35,012 nt of DNA from JBLHHI01 sp047614125 (GCA_047614125.1 JBLHHI010000019.1:1-35012), one strand, 5' to 3'. Shown: positions 1-10,049, numbered from the stretch's first letter. Made by a program: numbers and translations. Notes: generated by a model not told the origin, from the sequence alone.

Positions 1-135
1 GCCACGGATGGTATGGCAGCCGCTCTTTGTCATTTTTTCCAGGGGGCAAAGCCAGAAGGTACGGTTTCCAAATCGTATGGGAGCTGGACATCGTTTGTTT
101 CGAACAACCCAGATAAAGTAACCAAGAAAAAATAA
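1..135 (+). CDS. ruvC: Crossover junction endodeoxyribonuclease RuvC, C-terminal fragment
   Basis: The open frame enters from the left edge and stops at TAA 133-135. The 44 visible residues begin [14 protein letters not shown]. This matches the last RuvC active-site block (DAxDAlAxAlCH), in which an Asp of the Holliday-junction resolvase helps bind Mg2+. A Ser/Lys-rich tail follows. RuvC cuts four-way junctions with RuvAB during recombination repair. The nuclease core lies outside the window, so identity rests on this one motif and on the length after it, which suits Bacteroidota RuvC. The gene converges with the minus-strand HIT gene only 12 bases downstream. Confidence 0.75.
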   Translation, partial: ATDGMAAALCHFFQGAKPEGTVSKSYGSWTSFVSNNPDKVTKKK

Positions 136-147
136 AATATTTTCGGC

Positions 148-546
148 TTAAACAACTAAGTGTTCACGAATGCTCCGTGCGATTTCCTCCATCTCATTGG
201 CTGAGAATTGTTGTTTCTCTTGTGCAAAGTTTATATCTGACACCTTGTTTATAGGTACCAGATGAATATGCGTATGCGGCACTTCCAGACCTATAACAGC
301 AACACCAATTCGCTTACAAGGAACCGCTTTCTCCATGGCCTTGGCCACTTTTTTGGCAAAAACCATTAAGCCCTGCAGTTCTTCATCATCCAAATTGAAG
401 ATGTAATCGATTTCAATTTTGGGGATTACAAGGGCATGGCCTTTGCGCAACGGAAAAACATCTAAAAAGGCAAGATATTGCTCATTCTCTGCCAGTTTGT
501 ACGCTGGAATTTTGCCGGAAATAATCTTGCTAAAAATGGAAGGCAT
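148..546 (-). CDS. HIT-family (histidine triad) nucleotide-binding protein
   Basis: This 132-residue protein carries the histidine triad HTHIHLVP at residues 91-98, the active site of Hint-like nucleotide hydrolases. The N-terminus (SIFSKIISGKIPAYKLAENE) and the block FLDVFPLRKGHALVIPK are the usual conserved segments of the family, and the length is normal for a complete single-domain member. The expected role is cytosolic hydrolysis of purine nucleotide phosphoramidates or related adenylylated compounds; the physiological substrate cannot be read from sequence. Its ATG lies 2 bases past the greA stop, so the two genes are almost certainly co-transcribed. The pair greA-HIT is a familiar arrangement in Bacteroidota. 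Confidence 0.93.
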   Translation of the reverse strand: MPSIFSKIISGKIPAYKLAENEQYLAFLDVFPLRKGHALVIPKIEIDYIFNLDDEELQGLMVFAKKVAKAMEKAVPCKRIGVAVIGLEVPHTHIHLVPINKVSDINFAQEKQQFSANEMEEIARSIREHLVV

Positions 547-548
547 GA

Positions 549-1022
549 TTAAATACTGATTTCCAAAATTTCGAATGGAACAATCCCAGCAGGAACTTGA
601 ACTTCAGCCAATTCGCCAACTTTTTTACCCATTAAGCCTTGTCCAATTGGTGATTTAATGGATATCTTACCCGTTTTCAAATCGGCCTCCTTTTCAGCAA
701 CAATGGTAAAAGTTACTTCCTTATTTACTTTTTTGTTCATCAAACGAACCTTGCTTAAGATTCCAACTTTCGACAGATCCATAGTAGTGGGATCCAAAAT
801 TCTTGAGTTGGCAAGCGAATCTACCAACTTAGATATTTTCAATTCCATCAAACCTTGGGCTTCTTTAGCCGCATCGTATTCCGCATTCTCACTTAAATCT
901 CCTTTGTCTCTCGCCTCGCCTATTTGCTGCGAAATTTTTGGGCGCTCAACGCGCTTTAAGTGCTCAATTTGCTTTTTGAGATTTTCGTATCCTTGTTTTG
1001 ATAAATAATTAATTTCTGACAT
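549..1022 (-). CDS. greA: Transcription elongation factor GreA
   Basis: GreA binds the secondary channel of RNA polymerase and stimulates cleavage of backtracked transcripts. From the chosen ATG (1020-1022) the protein is 157 residues, the normal GreA length. The N-terminal coiled coil contains SKQGYENLKKQIEHLKRVERPKISQQIGEARDKGDLSENAEYDAAKEAQG in broken pieces typical of the family; the key tip residues are in the GDLSENAEYDAAKE segment. The C-terminal globular part holds SPIGQGLMGKKVGE, the conserved SP-G-aL-GK-vGd block. The frame is open for 20 more codons upstream to an ATG at 1082. That longer start would run through the terminator at 1069-1105, so the shorter start is preferred. The HIT gene follows after 2 bases. 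Confidence 0.95.
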   Translation of the reverse strand: MSEINYLSKQGYENLKKQIEHLKRVERPKISQQIGEARDKGDLSENAEYDAAKEAQGLMELKISKLVDSLANSRILDPTTMDLSKVGILSKVRLMNKKVNKEVTFTIVAEKEADLKTGKISIKSPIGQGLMGKKVGELAEVQVPAGIVPFEILEISI

Positions 1023-1068
1023 AATGCGTCTCTTTGATGCCGATGGTTTATCCATGGTTCTACGTCTT

Positions 1069-1105
1069 AAAAAAAACAACATTGCACCGGCGTAGCCAGT
1101 GCAAT
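1069..1105 (-). terminator. Rho-independent terminator closing the receptor/T9SS block
   Basis: An inverted repeat ATTGCAC (1081-1087) / GTGCAAT (1099-1105), extended by GGC/GCC after one mismatch, is followed on the minus strand by eight T (complement of the A run at 1069-1076). It lies 71 bases past the stop of the PorV/PorQ-like gene and just before greA, so it ends the upstream block and insulates greA. Confidence 0.85.
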
Positions 1106-1175
1106 GTTGTACAAAGATATAATTTTTTGGATGTCTGTTGTTAAACAGTTTTTCTGCTGATTCGTTTGCCGCTTG

Positions 1176-2255
1176 TTATTCTATGTTGATTCGAACACCC
1201 ACAGCATGCGATCCACCAAAAGGATTGCTGTGTCTGTATGAATAATCAATGGCAAAAACGTTTTCGTTCAACTTGCTCAAAGGAAGTTCAATTGAAAAGC
1301 CTCCCGATGCACCTGTAAATGCGCTCGTGCGTTCGTTGTAATCAAAGATCTTAGCTTCGTAACCAAAGGCGGCTCTGAGCATAAATATTTCCTTAAAGGC
1401 GTATTCAATGCCAGGCGTAAATTGATTTCGAGTATACGAGTTCGAGGTAAAGTTAAAAGCTCCTGTTAAACGGTGATTGTAGGTTTCCTTCGTGGCATCC
1501 AATCGAAAATCGAACGATGCACCAATATTAATCAAGGTTGGAAGCCCATAGGCCGCCGTTCTCCACAAATAAGACTGCTGTACATCACTGTTTGGATTGA
1601 TTGCCTTAAAGGTGATGCCATCACCCGAAAAGGCCGCATCCGGACCAACATTCTTCATGCTGATACCAAACTTGATGTCGTCTTTCTTCAACTTATCCGA
1701 TTTGTCGCTGGTTTCGGTATACTGAATTCCCGCATCAATGGCAATGCCCGTGGTCTTTGCATTTGGAATGGCTTCCGAATGCACCCGAACCAAAACACCC
1801 CCACTAATGGTTGTGGTGAATTTTTTGGCGTATGCCAAGCCTATGTTGGTTAACCTTGGACTAACGGTGCCCAAGCCACCTTCTGGCTGCTCTACGGTGG
1901 TTATTTCGATTTCGCCCATGTTGGTTGTCATTACAGACATCCCTAAGACTCCTTCGCCGCCAAGCGACTGTGAAAATCCAAAGGCATTGATGGCTATTCC
2001 AGATCCCATCAACCAATTTGTATTAGAAAAATTAAGTTCTGTACTGTGGTTGTACGCCAATCCACCCACGTTGAGGTACATAGACTCCAATCCCCTAACA
2101 CTACTCACTCCTGCCCAACCCATACCACTTGTTCGTGCCCATGGATTAATCAATAATTGAGTTGCTCCTGCTTGCCCAATCCGATCGGGGTTTCCTGCCA
2201 TTGCCGTTAAACCGGCTAAACAGAGAACGGCTGCTGTATATATTTTTTTTATCAT
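1176..2255 (-). CDS. PorV/PorQ-family outer-membrane protein (type IX secretion associated)
   Basis: This 359-residue protein starts with a signal peptide (MIKKIYTAAVLCLAGLTAMA). An N-terminal segment follows, with INPWARTSGMGWAGVSSVRG then LESMYLNVGGLAY. The pattern of a small-residue 'aRa-GMG-A' turn followed by a 'N-AGLa' turn is characteristic of the PorV/PorQ barrel family (FadL-like fold). The remainder alternates like a beta barrel and the chain ends in a short aromatic/charged strand (GVRINIE). PorV itself shuttles T9SS substrates to the attachment machinery; many Bacteroidota carry extra PorV-like copies next to individual substrates. That fits here, since the adjacent gene encodes a large protein with a sorting-like tail. 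The frame extends 5 codons further to a TTG; the ATG at 2253-2255 gives the better signal peptide. The stop is 71 bases from a terminator. Confidence 0.8.
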   Translation of the reverse strand: MIKKIYTAAVLCLAGLTAMAGNPDRIGQAGATQLLINPWARTSGMGWAGVSSVRGLESMYLNVGGLAYNHSTELNFSNTNWLMGSGIAINAFGFSQSLGGEGVLGMSVMTTNMGEIEITTVEQPEGGLGTVSPRLTNIGLAYAKKFTTTISGGVLVRVHSEAIPNAKTTGIAIDAGIQYTETSDKSDKLKKDDIKFGISMKNVGPDAAFSGDGITFKAINPNSDVQQSYLWRTAAYGLPTLINIGASFDFRLDATKETYNHRLTGAFNFTSNSYTRNQFTPGIEYAFKEIFMLRAAFGYEAKIFDYNERTSAFTGASGGFSIELPLSKLNENVFAIDYSYRHSNPFGGSHAVGVRINIE

Positions 2256-2284
2256 TTTATTCTTCTTCAATCTTGTTGTGTTTC

Positions 2285-5200
2285 CTAGAATGAATCTAGA
2301 TCAAGTTCTCTCATAATACCCATAAACTTAATGATGGTTTCTCCCAATTCGCCAGCATCTACGTGTATTATGTAATTGCCGCTTCCAATGGGTACTCGAG
2401 CCGAATTTTTCAAGTCCCACGTAATTTCCGTTGATTCATCATCTTTAATTATACGTTGAACCAAACTTCCATCTACGGTATAGATCGAGATGTTACAAGT
2501 TCTTGGCAGATTGGTAATCTTAACCTTATTTTCAACCGGGTTATTCTCGTACGCCGAATACGCGAAGTAGGGATTCGGAACAAGACGTACATCGTCTAAG
2601 GCCTTTTTCCCAATCGCGATGTTCTTCTCGGTGTACACATCTTCGGTAGTGAAGCTGTACTTTGGATTATAAGAGTTGGTTGTTGTTGGGCCCGTTACAA
2701 AATAACGATAGGGCTTTTTAACACGTAGATTAAATTCTACTCTACTTGGAGGTATTGGCATTCCACCCTCGTCATAGGTCATAGTATATCCATTCGACAT
2801 ATAGGTAGGAATGGCCCACATTGCGTGGTACATCACTTCATTGTTGAGTGTTCTAAAGTACAACTTACGTCCGTTGGCTGCAAGTCGATTCATGTAATCT
2901 TGGCAACCATCGTAACGCACTCCTTTTGGGTAGGCCTTGATGTAGTTGGTATCTGTATCCATGATGTAGATGAAGTGACGTCCACCCCACCCAACATAAC
3001 CTCCAGTACCATAACCTCCTGCAGCATCGTTCGGGTTCCACTTAAGGTCTCGACCGTTATTCTTAGCTTGGTACGAATCCTCCCCTAAGATGATATTTAA
3101 TCGTTCTCCGGTTTCAAGGTTGATGGCATAGCCTGGGAACCAAGTTCTACCTTGTTCTCCGGCTACTTCGTTGCCATTAATATCGAGCGATGCATGTTTT
3201 CTAATTTCAAATTTCTTGGCACCACCTTCGTTCAATCCGGCTTCTTCACCCAATTCTAAAACCAACACTTGCGACCACATACTCTTATCTGGCGTGATTA
3301 CTAAATCAACACTGGATAGGTTCTTTAAAGTAGCATAATCACCGTTGCGTGCTGTTTTTAAACTGTCTTCAAAACCGATACCTTGAATGATTTGATTACG
3401 TCCATATGCTGGTGGAAGCGGTTCTGATGGATTAGCTCCCCATATGTTTCTAGCAGCCAATCGATATGGAGCAATTCGGCCATCCCAAATCTTTTCGTAC
3501 ACTTCAAATTGATCCATAGAAGCATTTAGATTATTGAGGTAATCATGTGCGGCATCGTTGCGATCTGCTCCGGCTGAGGCTCCGTTTCTTCCGGATCGAA
3601 TCCAATCAAACATAAAACCATTATCCACATCGCCAACTGCCGTGAGCCATTGCTTGCTGTTATCTTCCCAAGTAACGTTCCAAGAAATCAGCCCATTCGA
3701 TTCGTCATCCGCATCTCCAGGGTTTGGAACTTGAGTAACGGTAACGGCCATTCCCCAATCTTTCAAGGCATCACCTGTACTTAACTTAGTAATAAGCTGC
3801 TCATTTTCGTAATCAATGTTGTAATCTGAAAAAACCGTGTCTGTAGTGACTCCCGTAGAAAAATCGTTGTGGGTCCTTGTTAAAATCCAACGTGTATTAG
3901 CAGCCACATTGCCACTTAAACGGACAATAAAGTTGGGCTTTGGCTCTTCTATTAAGGTCAATTCGAAATTCCCTTTTGGAACTTTCAATGGATCAACAAC
4001 AGTAATGTTAACCGGACCACGGCCTATTTCATATTGTGGGTGTGCCATAAATCCACTCGCCAAAATTTCAGAAATACTTTCTTCGGTTAGCTGCAAATCA
4101 ACCCCGCCGTTGCCAGTCCCATCAATTCGGGTAAGTTTTGGTCCAGACCCGTACGATCCTCGCGCCAATGTTCCATTATCAACCGATTTGGTTGAATGTG
4201 GAGTTAAACTAAATTGTTGAATGCTTCTTCCAGCTAAGTACTCCTGTGTTGGGTGACCCGGTAATGCTCCGTATGCCAATACCATGAAGTAATACGTTTT
4301 GTTGTTTACCAAGGTTTTATTACTTCCCGTGGCAAATACATCGTCGGTAATCGATATCGAATGCACCAACCCATTATTTGGTCCATCCACCATTAACTTT
4401 GGAAGAGGTTGACCTAATACTTCATCGAACGGCTTGTTTACCAATCGAGTAATACTGTCTTTTAAGTCGGCAACAAAAATTTCGCGAGCCTTATCAATGT
4501 TGGTCAAATCTCCCGTTCCTACGGTTGAGCTGGCCAATTGATAAACTCGGTACCCTTGGAATCGATACACATAAGGTATGCCATCAAATATGGTAACTTC
4601 CTCATATGCTTCTGTTTCTTTGGTTTTATTAAACAATAAGATGGCTTGATTTGCTAACTCTCGCACTTCAACAATTGGCGCACTTGGCCCATCTAAGATA
4701 TCGAAACAGTTATCAAATAATTCTTGTGCTTTTCGGCTACTGGCTTTTAATAAGTCGAGTGAACCCGTTGCTCCACCTGAGCTAGCTTTGGCCCAAACAA
4801 CACCAACGGTGATCTTGTTTACCGCACCAGGCTTCAAGGTAAATGAACCTGAACTTTGTATAAAACGTCGATCGGCCGCGGTATTCCCGGCAGTTCTTTC
4901 GGTCCAGTTTTCCGGGTATTTAGGATCCGTGGTTCCTGGGAACATGTAATTAGTGTATCGACTTCCCGTTCTCCCAGTACCTCCATCATTCGTAATTCGA
5001 TCTCCATTCTTCCATAAACCACGTAAGAAGTTATAGTAATGAATGGGTGAAGATGGGTTGCCATAATTCGTGAAATCATTATCGTAGTACACAAACTTCG
5101 ACATGCCCAATTGCAACAAGGTATCAACACCATTAATGGTTGTATCTTTTTTAGGCCCTTCAAAGAAATCAACACCAATCGAAGGTGGATTTAAACCGTA

Positions 5201-6235
5201 GCCCAAAATTCCTTCGTCATTATCGTCTCCATTGTAGCAAAAGCCAAGACTCAATCCAACGTCACATCCAACGTAGTCATCCGAATAGTTTCCCAAATCA
5301 GGATCTACCCACTGGCCAAAGTATGTTTTAGTTAGTTGCGTATTTCCTCTATTGATAATTCGAGTGGTGTAAAAGGTCATGTTATTGATCTCGTCGTTCG
5401 TTGCGTACGCAAACGCTGTTGTTTGCAATTCAACACCTATGGATTGACCTTGAGTTTCGGAGTGAATATTCCCTCGATCGTTGTAAACAAACCAAAGCAT
5501 TTGGTCGGGCTGATCGGTGGGACCATTTTTCTCTCGAGCAATGGTTTTACCTCTACATTCGGTTTGAAGTACGGGATAATCTCCTTGCTCTGGCTCATAA
5601 ACGCCGTTCTGGTTCTCGTCGAAATATGGCGCCAATTGGAATGGATCATTCAACCCACGCCCATTTCCTGGCCAGTTTTTAATATTGTCTTTTATGGTTG
5701 TAAGCGTTCCATCTTCGAAGGCAGCTCTGTGGTCTTCTATTTCTTCACGCGATACTTCGTATATCTTGTCGTACGATTTACATCGTGCTGAGTTTGTCGA
5801 AGAAGTAACTGTATCCAGTGGTCCGGGCCAAAAATCAGATCCGCCCTGACGATACGTCATTGCCGCGAGCTTCAATACCCCTTCGTCTTCTCCACCAATC
5901 CATATGGCACCAGCAAACAATGAATTCTTGCGAACTGCGTTCAGATCGTTTAACTTAGGAATTTCGTAGCGTGCGTTGGAAAGATCCCACCACATATCGC
6001 CGCCATTCAAAATTCGAGTTCGAACGTTGTTTACGTCCAAATCAGCTTGAGCAGAGGCTGGTTCACAATCCGATGCATATTTCATCAACCGATTGGAATG
6101 CTGTGTTTCTCCCTTTGTTTGGGATGGGTTTGCAGTACCCTTAGGAACGTTCTCTTTTGCAGAAACCTGAACACTTAAAGCCAATGCTAAGGCTGCTATT
6201 CCAATGTATCTCATTCTATATCTATTCGTCTTCAT
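2285..6235 (-). CDS. Large secreted protein with T9SS-type C-terminal domain
   Basis: This 1316-residue protein has a signal peptide (MKTNRYRMRYIGIAALALALSVQVSA; an alternative start is Met8). The body is rich in Asn, Asp, Gly and aromatic residues. It has acidic Asx-rich stretches such as DENQNGVYEPEQGDYP and no enzyme motif that I recognise. The last ~95 residues (from VRLVPNPYFAYSAYE) look like a type A sorting domain. They show the VPNPY opening, a central KITNLPRTCNISIYTVDG strand pair, and then SGNYIIHV...ETIIKF. Unusually the chain continues past the normal end with GIMRELDLDSF. The gene sits 26 bases after the TonB-dependent receptor gene and ~30 bases before the PorV/PorQ-like gene, so the three form one operon. 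It is probably a surface or receptor-associated protein exported by T9SS; ligand unknown. Confidence 0.78.
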   Translation of the reverse strand: MKTNRYRMRYIGIAALALALSVQVSAKENVPKGTANPSQTKGETQHSNRLMKYASDCEPASAQADLDVNNVRTRILNGGDMWWDLSNARYEIPKLNDLNAVRKNSLFAGAIWIGGEDEGVLKLAAMTYRQGGSDFWPGPLDTVTSSTNSARCKSYDKIYEVSREEIEDHRAAFEDGTLTTIKDNIKNWPGNGRGLNDPFQLAPYFDENQNGVYEPEQGDYPVLQTECRGKTIAREKNGPTDQPDQMLWFVYNDRGNIHSETQGQSIGVELQTTAFAYATNDEINNMTFYTTRIINRGNTQLTKTYFGQWVDPDLGNYSDDYVGCDVGLSLGFCYNGDDNDEGILGYGLNPPSIGVDFFEGPKKDTTINGVDTLLQLGMSKFVYYDNDFTNYGNPSSPIHYYNFLRGLWKNGDRITNDGGTGRTGSRYTNYMFPGTTDPKYPENWTERTAGNTAADRRFIQSSGSFTLKPGAVNKITVGVVWAKASSGGATGSLDLLKASSRKAQELFDNCFDILDGPSAPIVEVRELANQAILLFNKTKETEAYEEVTIFDGIPYVYRFQGYRVYQLASSTVGTGDLTNIDKAREIFVADLKDSITRLVNKPFDEVLGQPLPKLMVDGPNNGLVHSISITDDVFATGSNKTLVNNKTYYFMVLAYGALPGHPTQEYLAGRSIQQFSLTPHSTKSVDNGTLARGSYGSGPKLTRIDGTGNGGVDLQLTEESISEILASGFMAHPQYEIGRGPVNITVVDPLKVPKGNFELTLIEEPKPNFIVRLSGNVAANTRWILTRTHNDFSTGVTTDTVFSDYNIDYENEQLITKLSTGDALKDWGMAVTVTQVPNPGDADDESNGLISWNVTWEDNSKQWLTAVGDVDNGFMFDWIRSGRNGASAGADRNDAAHDYLNNLNASMDQFEVYEKIWDGRIAPYRLAARNIWGANPSEPLPPAYGRNQIIQGIGFEDSLKTARNGDYATLKNLSSVDLVITPDKSMWSQVLVLELGEEAGLNEGGAKKFEIRKHASLDINGNEVAGEQGRTWFPGYAINLETGERLNIILGEDSYQAKNNGRDLKWNPNDAAGGYGTGGYVGWGGRHFIYIMDTDTNYIKAYPKGVRYDGCQDYMNRLAANGRKLYFRTLNNEVMYHAMWAIPTYMSNGYTMTYDEGGMPIPPSRVEFNLRVKKPYRYFVTGPTTTNSYNPKYSFTTEDVYTEKNIAIGKKALDDVRLVPNPYFAYSAYENNPVENKVKITNLPRTCNISIYTVDGSLVQRIIKDDESTEITWDLKNSARVPIGSGNYIIHVDAGELGETIIKFMGIMRELDLDSF

Positions 6236-6261
6236 TTGTTCTCTATTAAGTTGGTTTATCG

Positions 6262-9200
6262 TTAAAAGGACATGCGTACACCCAATCTAGCTAGTCTTGG
6301 AGTTCCATAATTTCCTTGGTTGTTCATTTTAATGCTGTATAAATCAATGAAGGATTGTTGACTGATTTGTTCAGCAACGTATGCTCTCCCTTGTGGCGAG
6401 TTCAAATATCCATCATCGTTTGGCAATCCGGTATAACCGTATACCCCGTCAATAATTTTGTTGTTAAGCAAGTTTTGCACCCATAAAAAAACCGTAATCT
6501 CTCTTCGATCTACTCGGTATGCTTTGGGGTTGTTCTTTTTAATCACAAAGACCTTTTGAGCATTCATATCAATTTTAAACTGCCATGGAAGGCGGCTACC
6601 AAATGGATTGCCATCCAGGAAAGAACGCTGTACACGACCTAAGTCGGATTGTGCGGATGAAATGGCGATGCCTTGTTTTGAAAACGGTGCACCTGACTTT
6701 GATGTAGCAATAAAGTTAACACCTGAATTAGCAAATACTTTCTTTCCTCCCCAAATTGGGCCCTTATAGTTGCGTTCATCTTCGAATCGATAATCTAAAA
6801 TGGCAACGATTTTGTGTCGAACGTCAACATCCAGCGGATACAACGAACGTAGGTTTGGCTGGTTGGCAGCAATCAACGCCGACTGAGAGTTGATGTTGGA
6901 TCCCGTACCATCTGCAAACAATAATGCGTAGTTGGCCGACAATGAAACACGTCCTTCACCACGCAATTCGTATTCTGTTCTAAACGACTTGGTAGTCGAA
7001 AAATCGATGTTCGAATAGGTGTTATAGGTTACGGGATATGCATGGTACAATCTGATTAAACCAAAGTCGTTTCTGGTTTCGGCATATGATGCAATAATGC
7101 TCAACGCTGAATTGTCGGATAGTTTTTGCTTAAACCCAATCTCGTAATTCGTACGAACTCGTGGTTTCATATTTGCGTTACCAATAGTTCTAGACTGAGA
7201 TGCTTCTAAGAAATAGTACTCATTAATTGGAGTAAAGGTAATTCCATCTTGAGGACGTTGAGCCAATACGTCGTAGTTGGCAAAGAATTGCGCTTCAGAG
7301 TTAATTGGGAATGAAAACCAAACACGTGGCAGAACATTTATTTGTGGATCGTAATCCTTAAACGATTCTTTTACCAATTCTTGGGTTTGCCCGTCTACCA
7401 AATAAGGTTGGATTTGACCTCCAGTTTCATTGGCAATTAAATCTGGTGTAGACAAAACGTTACCGTTTGCATCGTACCAAGTATTTTCTTTTCTGTATCC
7501 CAATATTTCGGATGGAGTTTCAGAACTGTTTACATAAACCGCATAATCATCGCCTATTCCTGCAGGATGCTCAATTACTCTTCCTTGCAACTCAGCAACT
7601 TCTCCGGCTGTTTTTATTGGATATAATGAATATGGGTCTTTCAACACGAATTGATTGGCATCGAAACGCTCTATTCGAACACCCACTCTAAAAATCAAAT
7701 CCTTAAAGGCAAACTTATCTTGCAACCAAGCGGCGCTGTAAATAGGTGAAAATGACCCAACCTTTCTGTTTTCAGGGTCGTATAAAAATTCCGCCAAACT
7801 TGGTCGAACGCGATCTCGCTCTCCTTTGTGATTGTATCCGTAATAGCTAACGTAGCTATTACCGTTATTCCAAAGATCATCTGCGCTAAACATATTGATG
7901 TCAAAGTCTTCTGGCGACAATGCATTCACATCGATGAAAGAAGATTGCGTATACGGATTACCATATACATCTGTTCGACCTTCGTCGATTAATTTTTGTC
8001 GCAAGTTTTTGTCAAAGGCTTTTTGACCATCCAAATCAATTCGAGTTTCGTAGTAAATGGTATCTAAGAATCGGCCATTTTCGTCGTATGCATGAATTCC
8101 TCCAACCGTGTATTCTCCTGTTTTAAACCTATCGAGCGTTAAAATGTGACTGTTTGCCAATTGATTCATGAGGGTCCATAATCCCGAAGCGCCCAATGAA
8201 TACCCGCTGGCTAAGTTCTGCTCATAGGTAATACCAAATTGCAAATCGTGTTTGTTTTTCAAATTCAAACTGGCTTCTCCCATCGCATATGCACTAAATC
8301 GCTCGTACTGACTTTTTGAAAAGTTCGCTGGATTAGTGCCTGGGTTTAAGAAAAGTGAGTACGTGTTTGGAATTGAATATCCATTTAAGACACCCAAACC
8401 TTCAAAAATCTGATTGTCGCTAAAAATGGTTCGTCCTAAAGCATCCGCATTGTTAAAGAAGTTGGTTGTGTACGCCGTTCTTTCCGGATTGAAATTGGCA
8501 GCATTGAAGGTAATTAAAGTATCCGTATAACCGCCCAACTCCCAATATCCACGTCGTTGTACAGTGTCACCTTTTTGATCAATGAACGAAGAAGAAGTGT
8601 TGTTGTAATTGTAATATGGAGTACGGTAGTGATTAAACTCCCCAATGTATCCATAATTAAAAAGGTCGTCGCCATGCACGGAGTGCGAAGTATTGTTTAA
8701 CGACGTTTGATAATCGATACGTACGGTATAAAATGCATCTGAAATAAGCGATTTCGTAGCCGTTTCTTTATCGTTGGGGTCAATGCTTCTCAAACGCTGA
8801 GTAAATTTAATGTAGCTTCTATAGGTTTGAGAAATGCCAACTGCGTTTTGCTTGTAGTTCATAAGGTAGTGTGGACGGCTGTATGAATTTCCATCCGAGT
8901 AATTACCACTTCCAAAAAAGGTAATGGTTGTATTCTTGTTCGGCTGATATTCTAACTTAGCCTGTAATGATCCCGCAAAAACATCTACATTTCTTCTTGC
9001 TTTTTCATTAACAATATCGCTGTTGGTTAAAAACGTACTTGCCGGCACAAATCCACTTCCTTGTGGGTTAGCCACCAATGGGTTGGCTGTAATTTCGGCC
9101 AACTTATCATCGTTCACTACGTACACTCCACCGTATTGTGGGCTTCCGTCTTTAGCATAGGTAAAGTCGCCCGATAACTGGAATCCCAACGCCACGTATT

Positions 9201-10011
9201 CTTCAGCACCGCCACCTTTGTTTTTAATCCAAAGTGGCCCAGACATATAGCCTTGTGCGTAATTGTAATTGTATGGATCGAAGGCGCTTGAGGTGATTAC
9301 CTCTAATGATTTTCTAAAGTAACGAGAAGGCCCCTTAGTGGTAATAGATATAGCTCCCCCTGTAAAATCTCCGTATTGTGCCGGAATTCCCGATTGGATA
9401 ATATCCACCTGACTTTGGGCTCCTTGCGGAAGAGATGAGGATCCAATTACAGGAACACCATCAATAAAAACTCGAGTAGCATCCGTTCGCTGACCCAAGA
9501 AACTCACGTTCCCATTTCGATCTTGGTTGGCAGCAGAAGAGGTAGCCGCTAAAGCCCCAATGCTTCTCGTTCCAAGCTTTACCAAATCTTTATCTGTAAA
9601 CGATTTCTGATTTTTATCCTTTTCTATCAAGTTGGTTCGATAAATCGTAACCTTAGCCTCCTTTAGAACTTCGCCATCTTCGTTGGCATACATCTCGATG
9701 TTTACATATGAAATGTTGTTTCCCGAAACCGTAACACCAGTCATTTTAGCATCTTGGTAGCCAATAAAGGTGGCTACAACGCTATATTCTCCTGGTTCTA
9801 AAGCTTTTATGTAATAATCTCCAGACTCTTCCGAATATCCACCGCCTTTACCAATTCCGTCTTTGGTAACCAAAATATTCACAAAGTCGAGCGGTGCCTT
9901 GGTCTTCGCGTCAATCACCTTGCCCCGGATTTCTCCGAAGTTCGATTGCCCACTTGCCATAATGACGCCGGTACAAACCATCAAAACCACCAGGTAGAAC
10001 TTTTTAATCAT
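6262..10011 (-). CDS. TonB-dependent receptor with N-terminal carboxypeptidase-regulatory-like domain
   Basis: This outer-membrane active transporter is 1249 residues long from the chosen ATG. Signal peptide MIKKFYLVVLMVCTGVIMASG is followed by a CarboxypepD_reg-like beta sandwich (GEIRGKVIDAKTKAPLDFVNI ... YYIKALEPGEYSVVATFIGY). The plug domain follows: FIDGVPVIGSSSLPQGAQ and the closing IPAQYGDFTGGAISITTKG. The rest is a long barrel ending in RLARLGVRMSF with the usual terminal Phe. The reading frame is open for 26 more codons (to 10089), but that segment is basic, precedes the signal peptide and contains the likely promoter at 10050-10081, so 10011 is preferred. The substrate cannot be predicted. 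It is followed directly by the sorting-tail protein and the PorV/PorQ-like gene. It is clearly paralogous to the receptor at 11201-14884. Confidence 0.92.
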   Translation of the reverse strand: MIKKFYLVVLMVCTGVIMASGQSNFGEIRGKVIDAKTKAPLDFVNILVTKDGIGKGGGYSEESGDYYIKALEPGEYSVVATFIGYQDAKMTGVTVSGNNISYVNIEMYANEDGEVLKEAKVTIYRTNLIEKDKNQKSFTDKDLVKLGTRSIGALAATSSAANQDRNGNVSFLGQRTDATRVFIDGVPVIGSSSLPQGAQSQVDIIQSGIPAQYGDFTGGAISITTKGPSRYFRKSLEVITSSAFDPYNYNYAQGYMSGPLWIKNKGGGAEEYVALGFQLSGDFTYAKDGSPQYGGVYVVNDDKLAEITANPLVANPQGSGFVPASTFLTNSDIVNEKARRNVDVFAGSLQAKLEYQPNKNTTITFFGSGNYSDGNSYSRPHYLMNYKQNAVGISQTYRSYIKFTQRLRSIDPNDKETATKSLISDAFYTVRIDYQTSLNNTSHSVHGDDLFNYGYIGEFNHYRTPYYNYNNTSSSFIDQKGDTVQRRGYWELGGYTDTLITFNAANFNPERTAYTTNFFNNADALGRTIFSDNQIFEGLGVLNGYSIPNTYSLFLNPGTNPANFSKSQYERFSAYAMGEASLNLKNKHDLQFGITYEQNLASGYSLGASGLWTLMNQLANSHILTLDRFKTGEYTVGGIHAYDENGRFLDTIYYETRIDLDGQKAFDKNLRQKLIDEGRTDVYGNPYTQSSFIDVNALSPEDFDINMFSADDLWNNGNSYVSYYGYNHKGERDRVRPSLAEFLYDPENRKVGSFSPIYSAAWLQDKFAFKDLIFRVGVRIERFDANQFVLKDPYSLYPIKTAGEVAELQGRVIEHPAGIGDDYAVYVNSSETPSEILGYRKENTWYDANGNVLSTPDLIANETGGQIQPYLVDGQTQELVKESFKDYDPQINVLPRVWFSFPINSEAQFFANYDVLAQRPQDGITFTPINEYYFLEASQSRTIGNANMKPRVRTNYEIGFKQKLSDNSALSIIASYAETRNDFGLIRLYHAYPVTYNTYSNIDFSTTKSFRTEYELRGEGRVSLSANYALLFADGTGSNINSQSALIAANQPNLRSLYPLDVDVRHKIVAILDYRFEDERNYKGPIWGGKKVFANSGVNFIATSKSGAPFSKQGIAISSAQSDLGRVQRSFLDGNPFGSRLPWQFKIDMNAQKVFVIKKNNPKAYRVDRREITVFLWVQNLLNNKIIDGVYGYTGLPNDDGYLNSPQGRAYVAEQISQQSFIDLYSIKMNNQGNYGTPRLARLGVRMSF

Positions 10012-10049
10012 ATCAGAACTGTTATACGTTTTACTTTTCATTAATCGGC

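Noticed and set aside
1023..1082. N-terminal extension of greA to the ATG at 1082
   Set aside because: It would read through the T run and stem of a terminator and add 20 residues absent from normal-length GreA.
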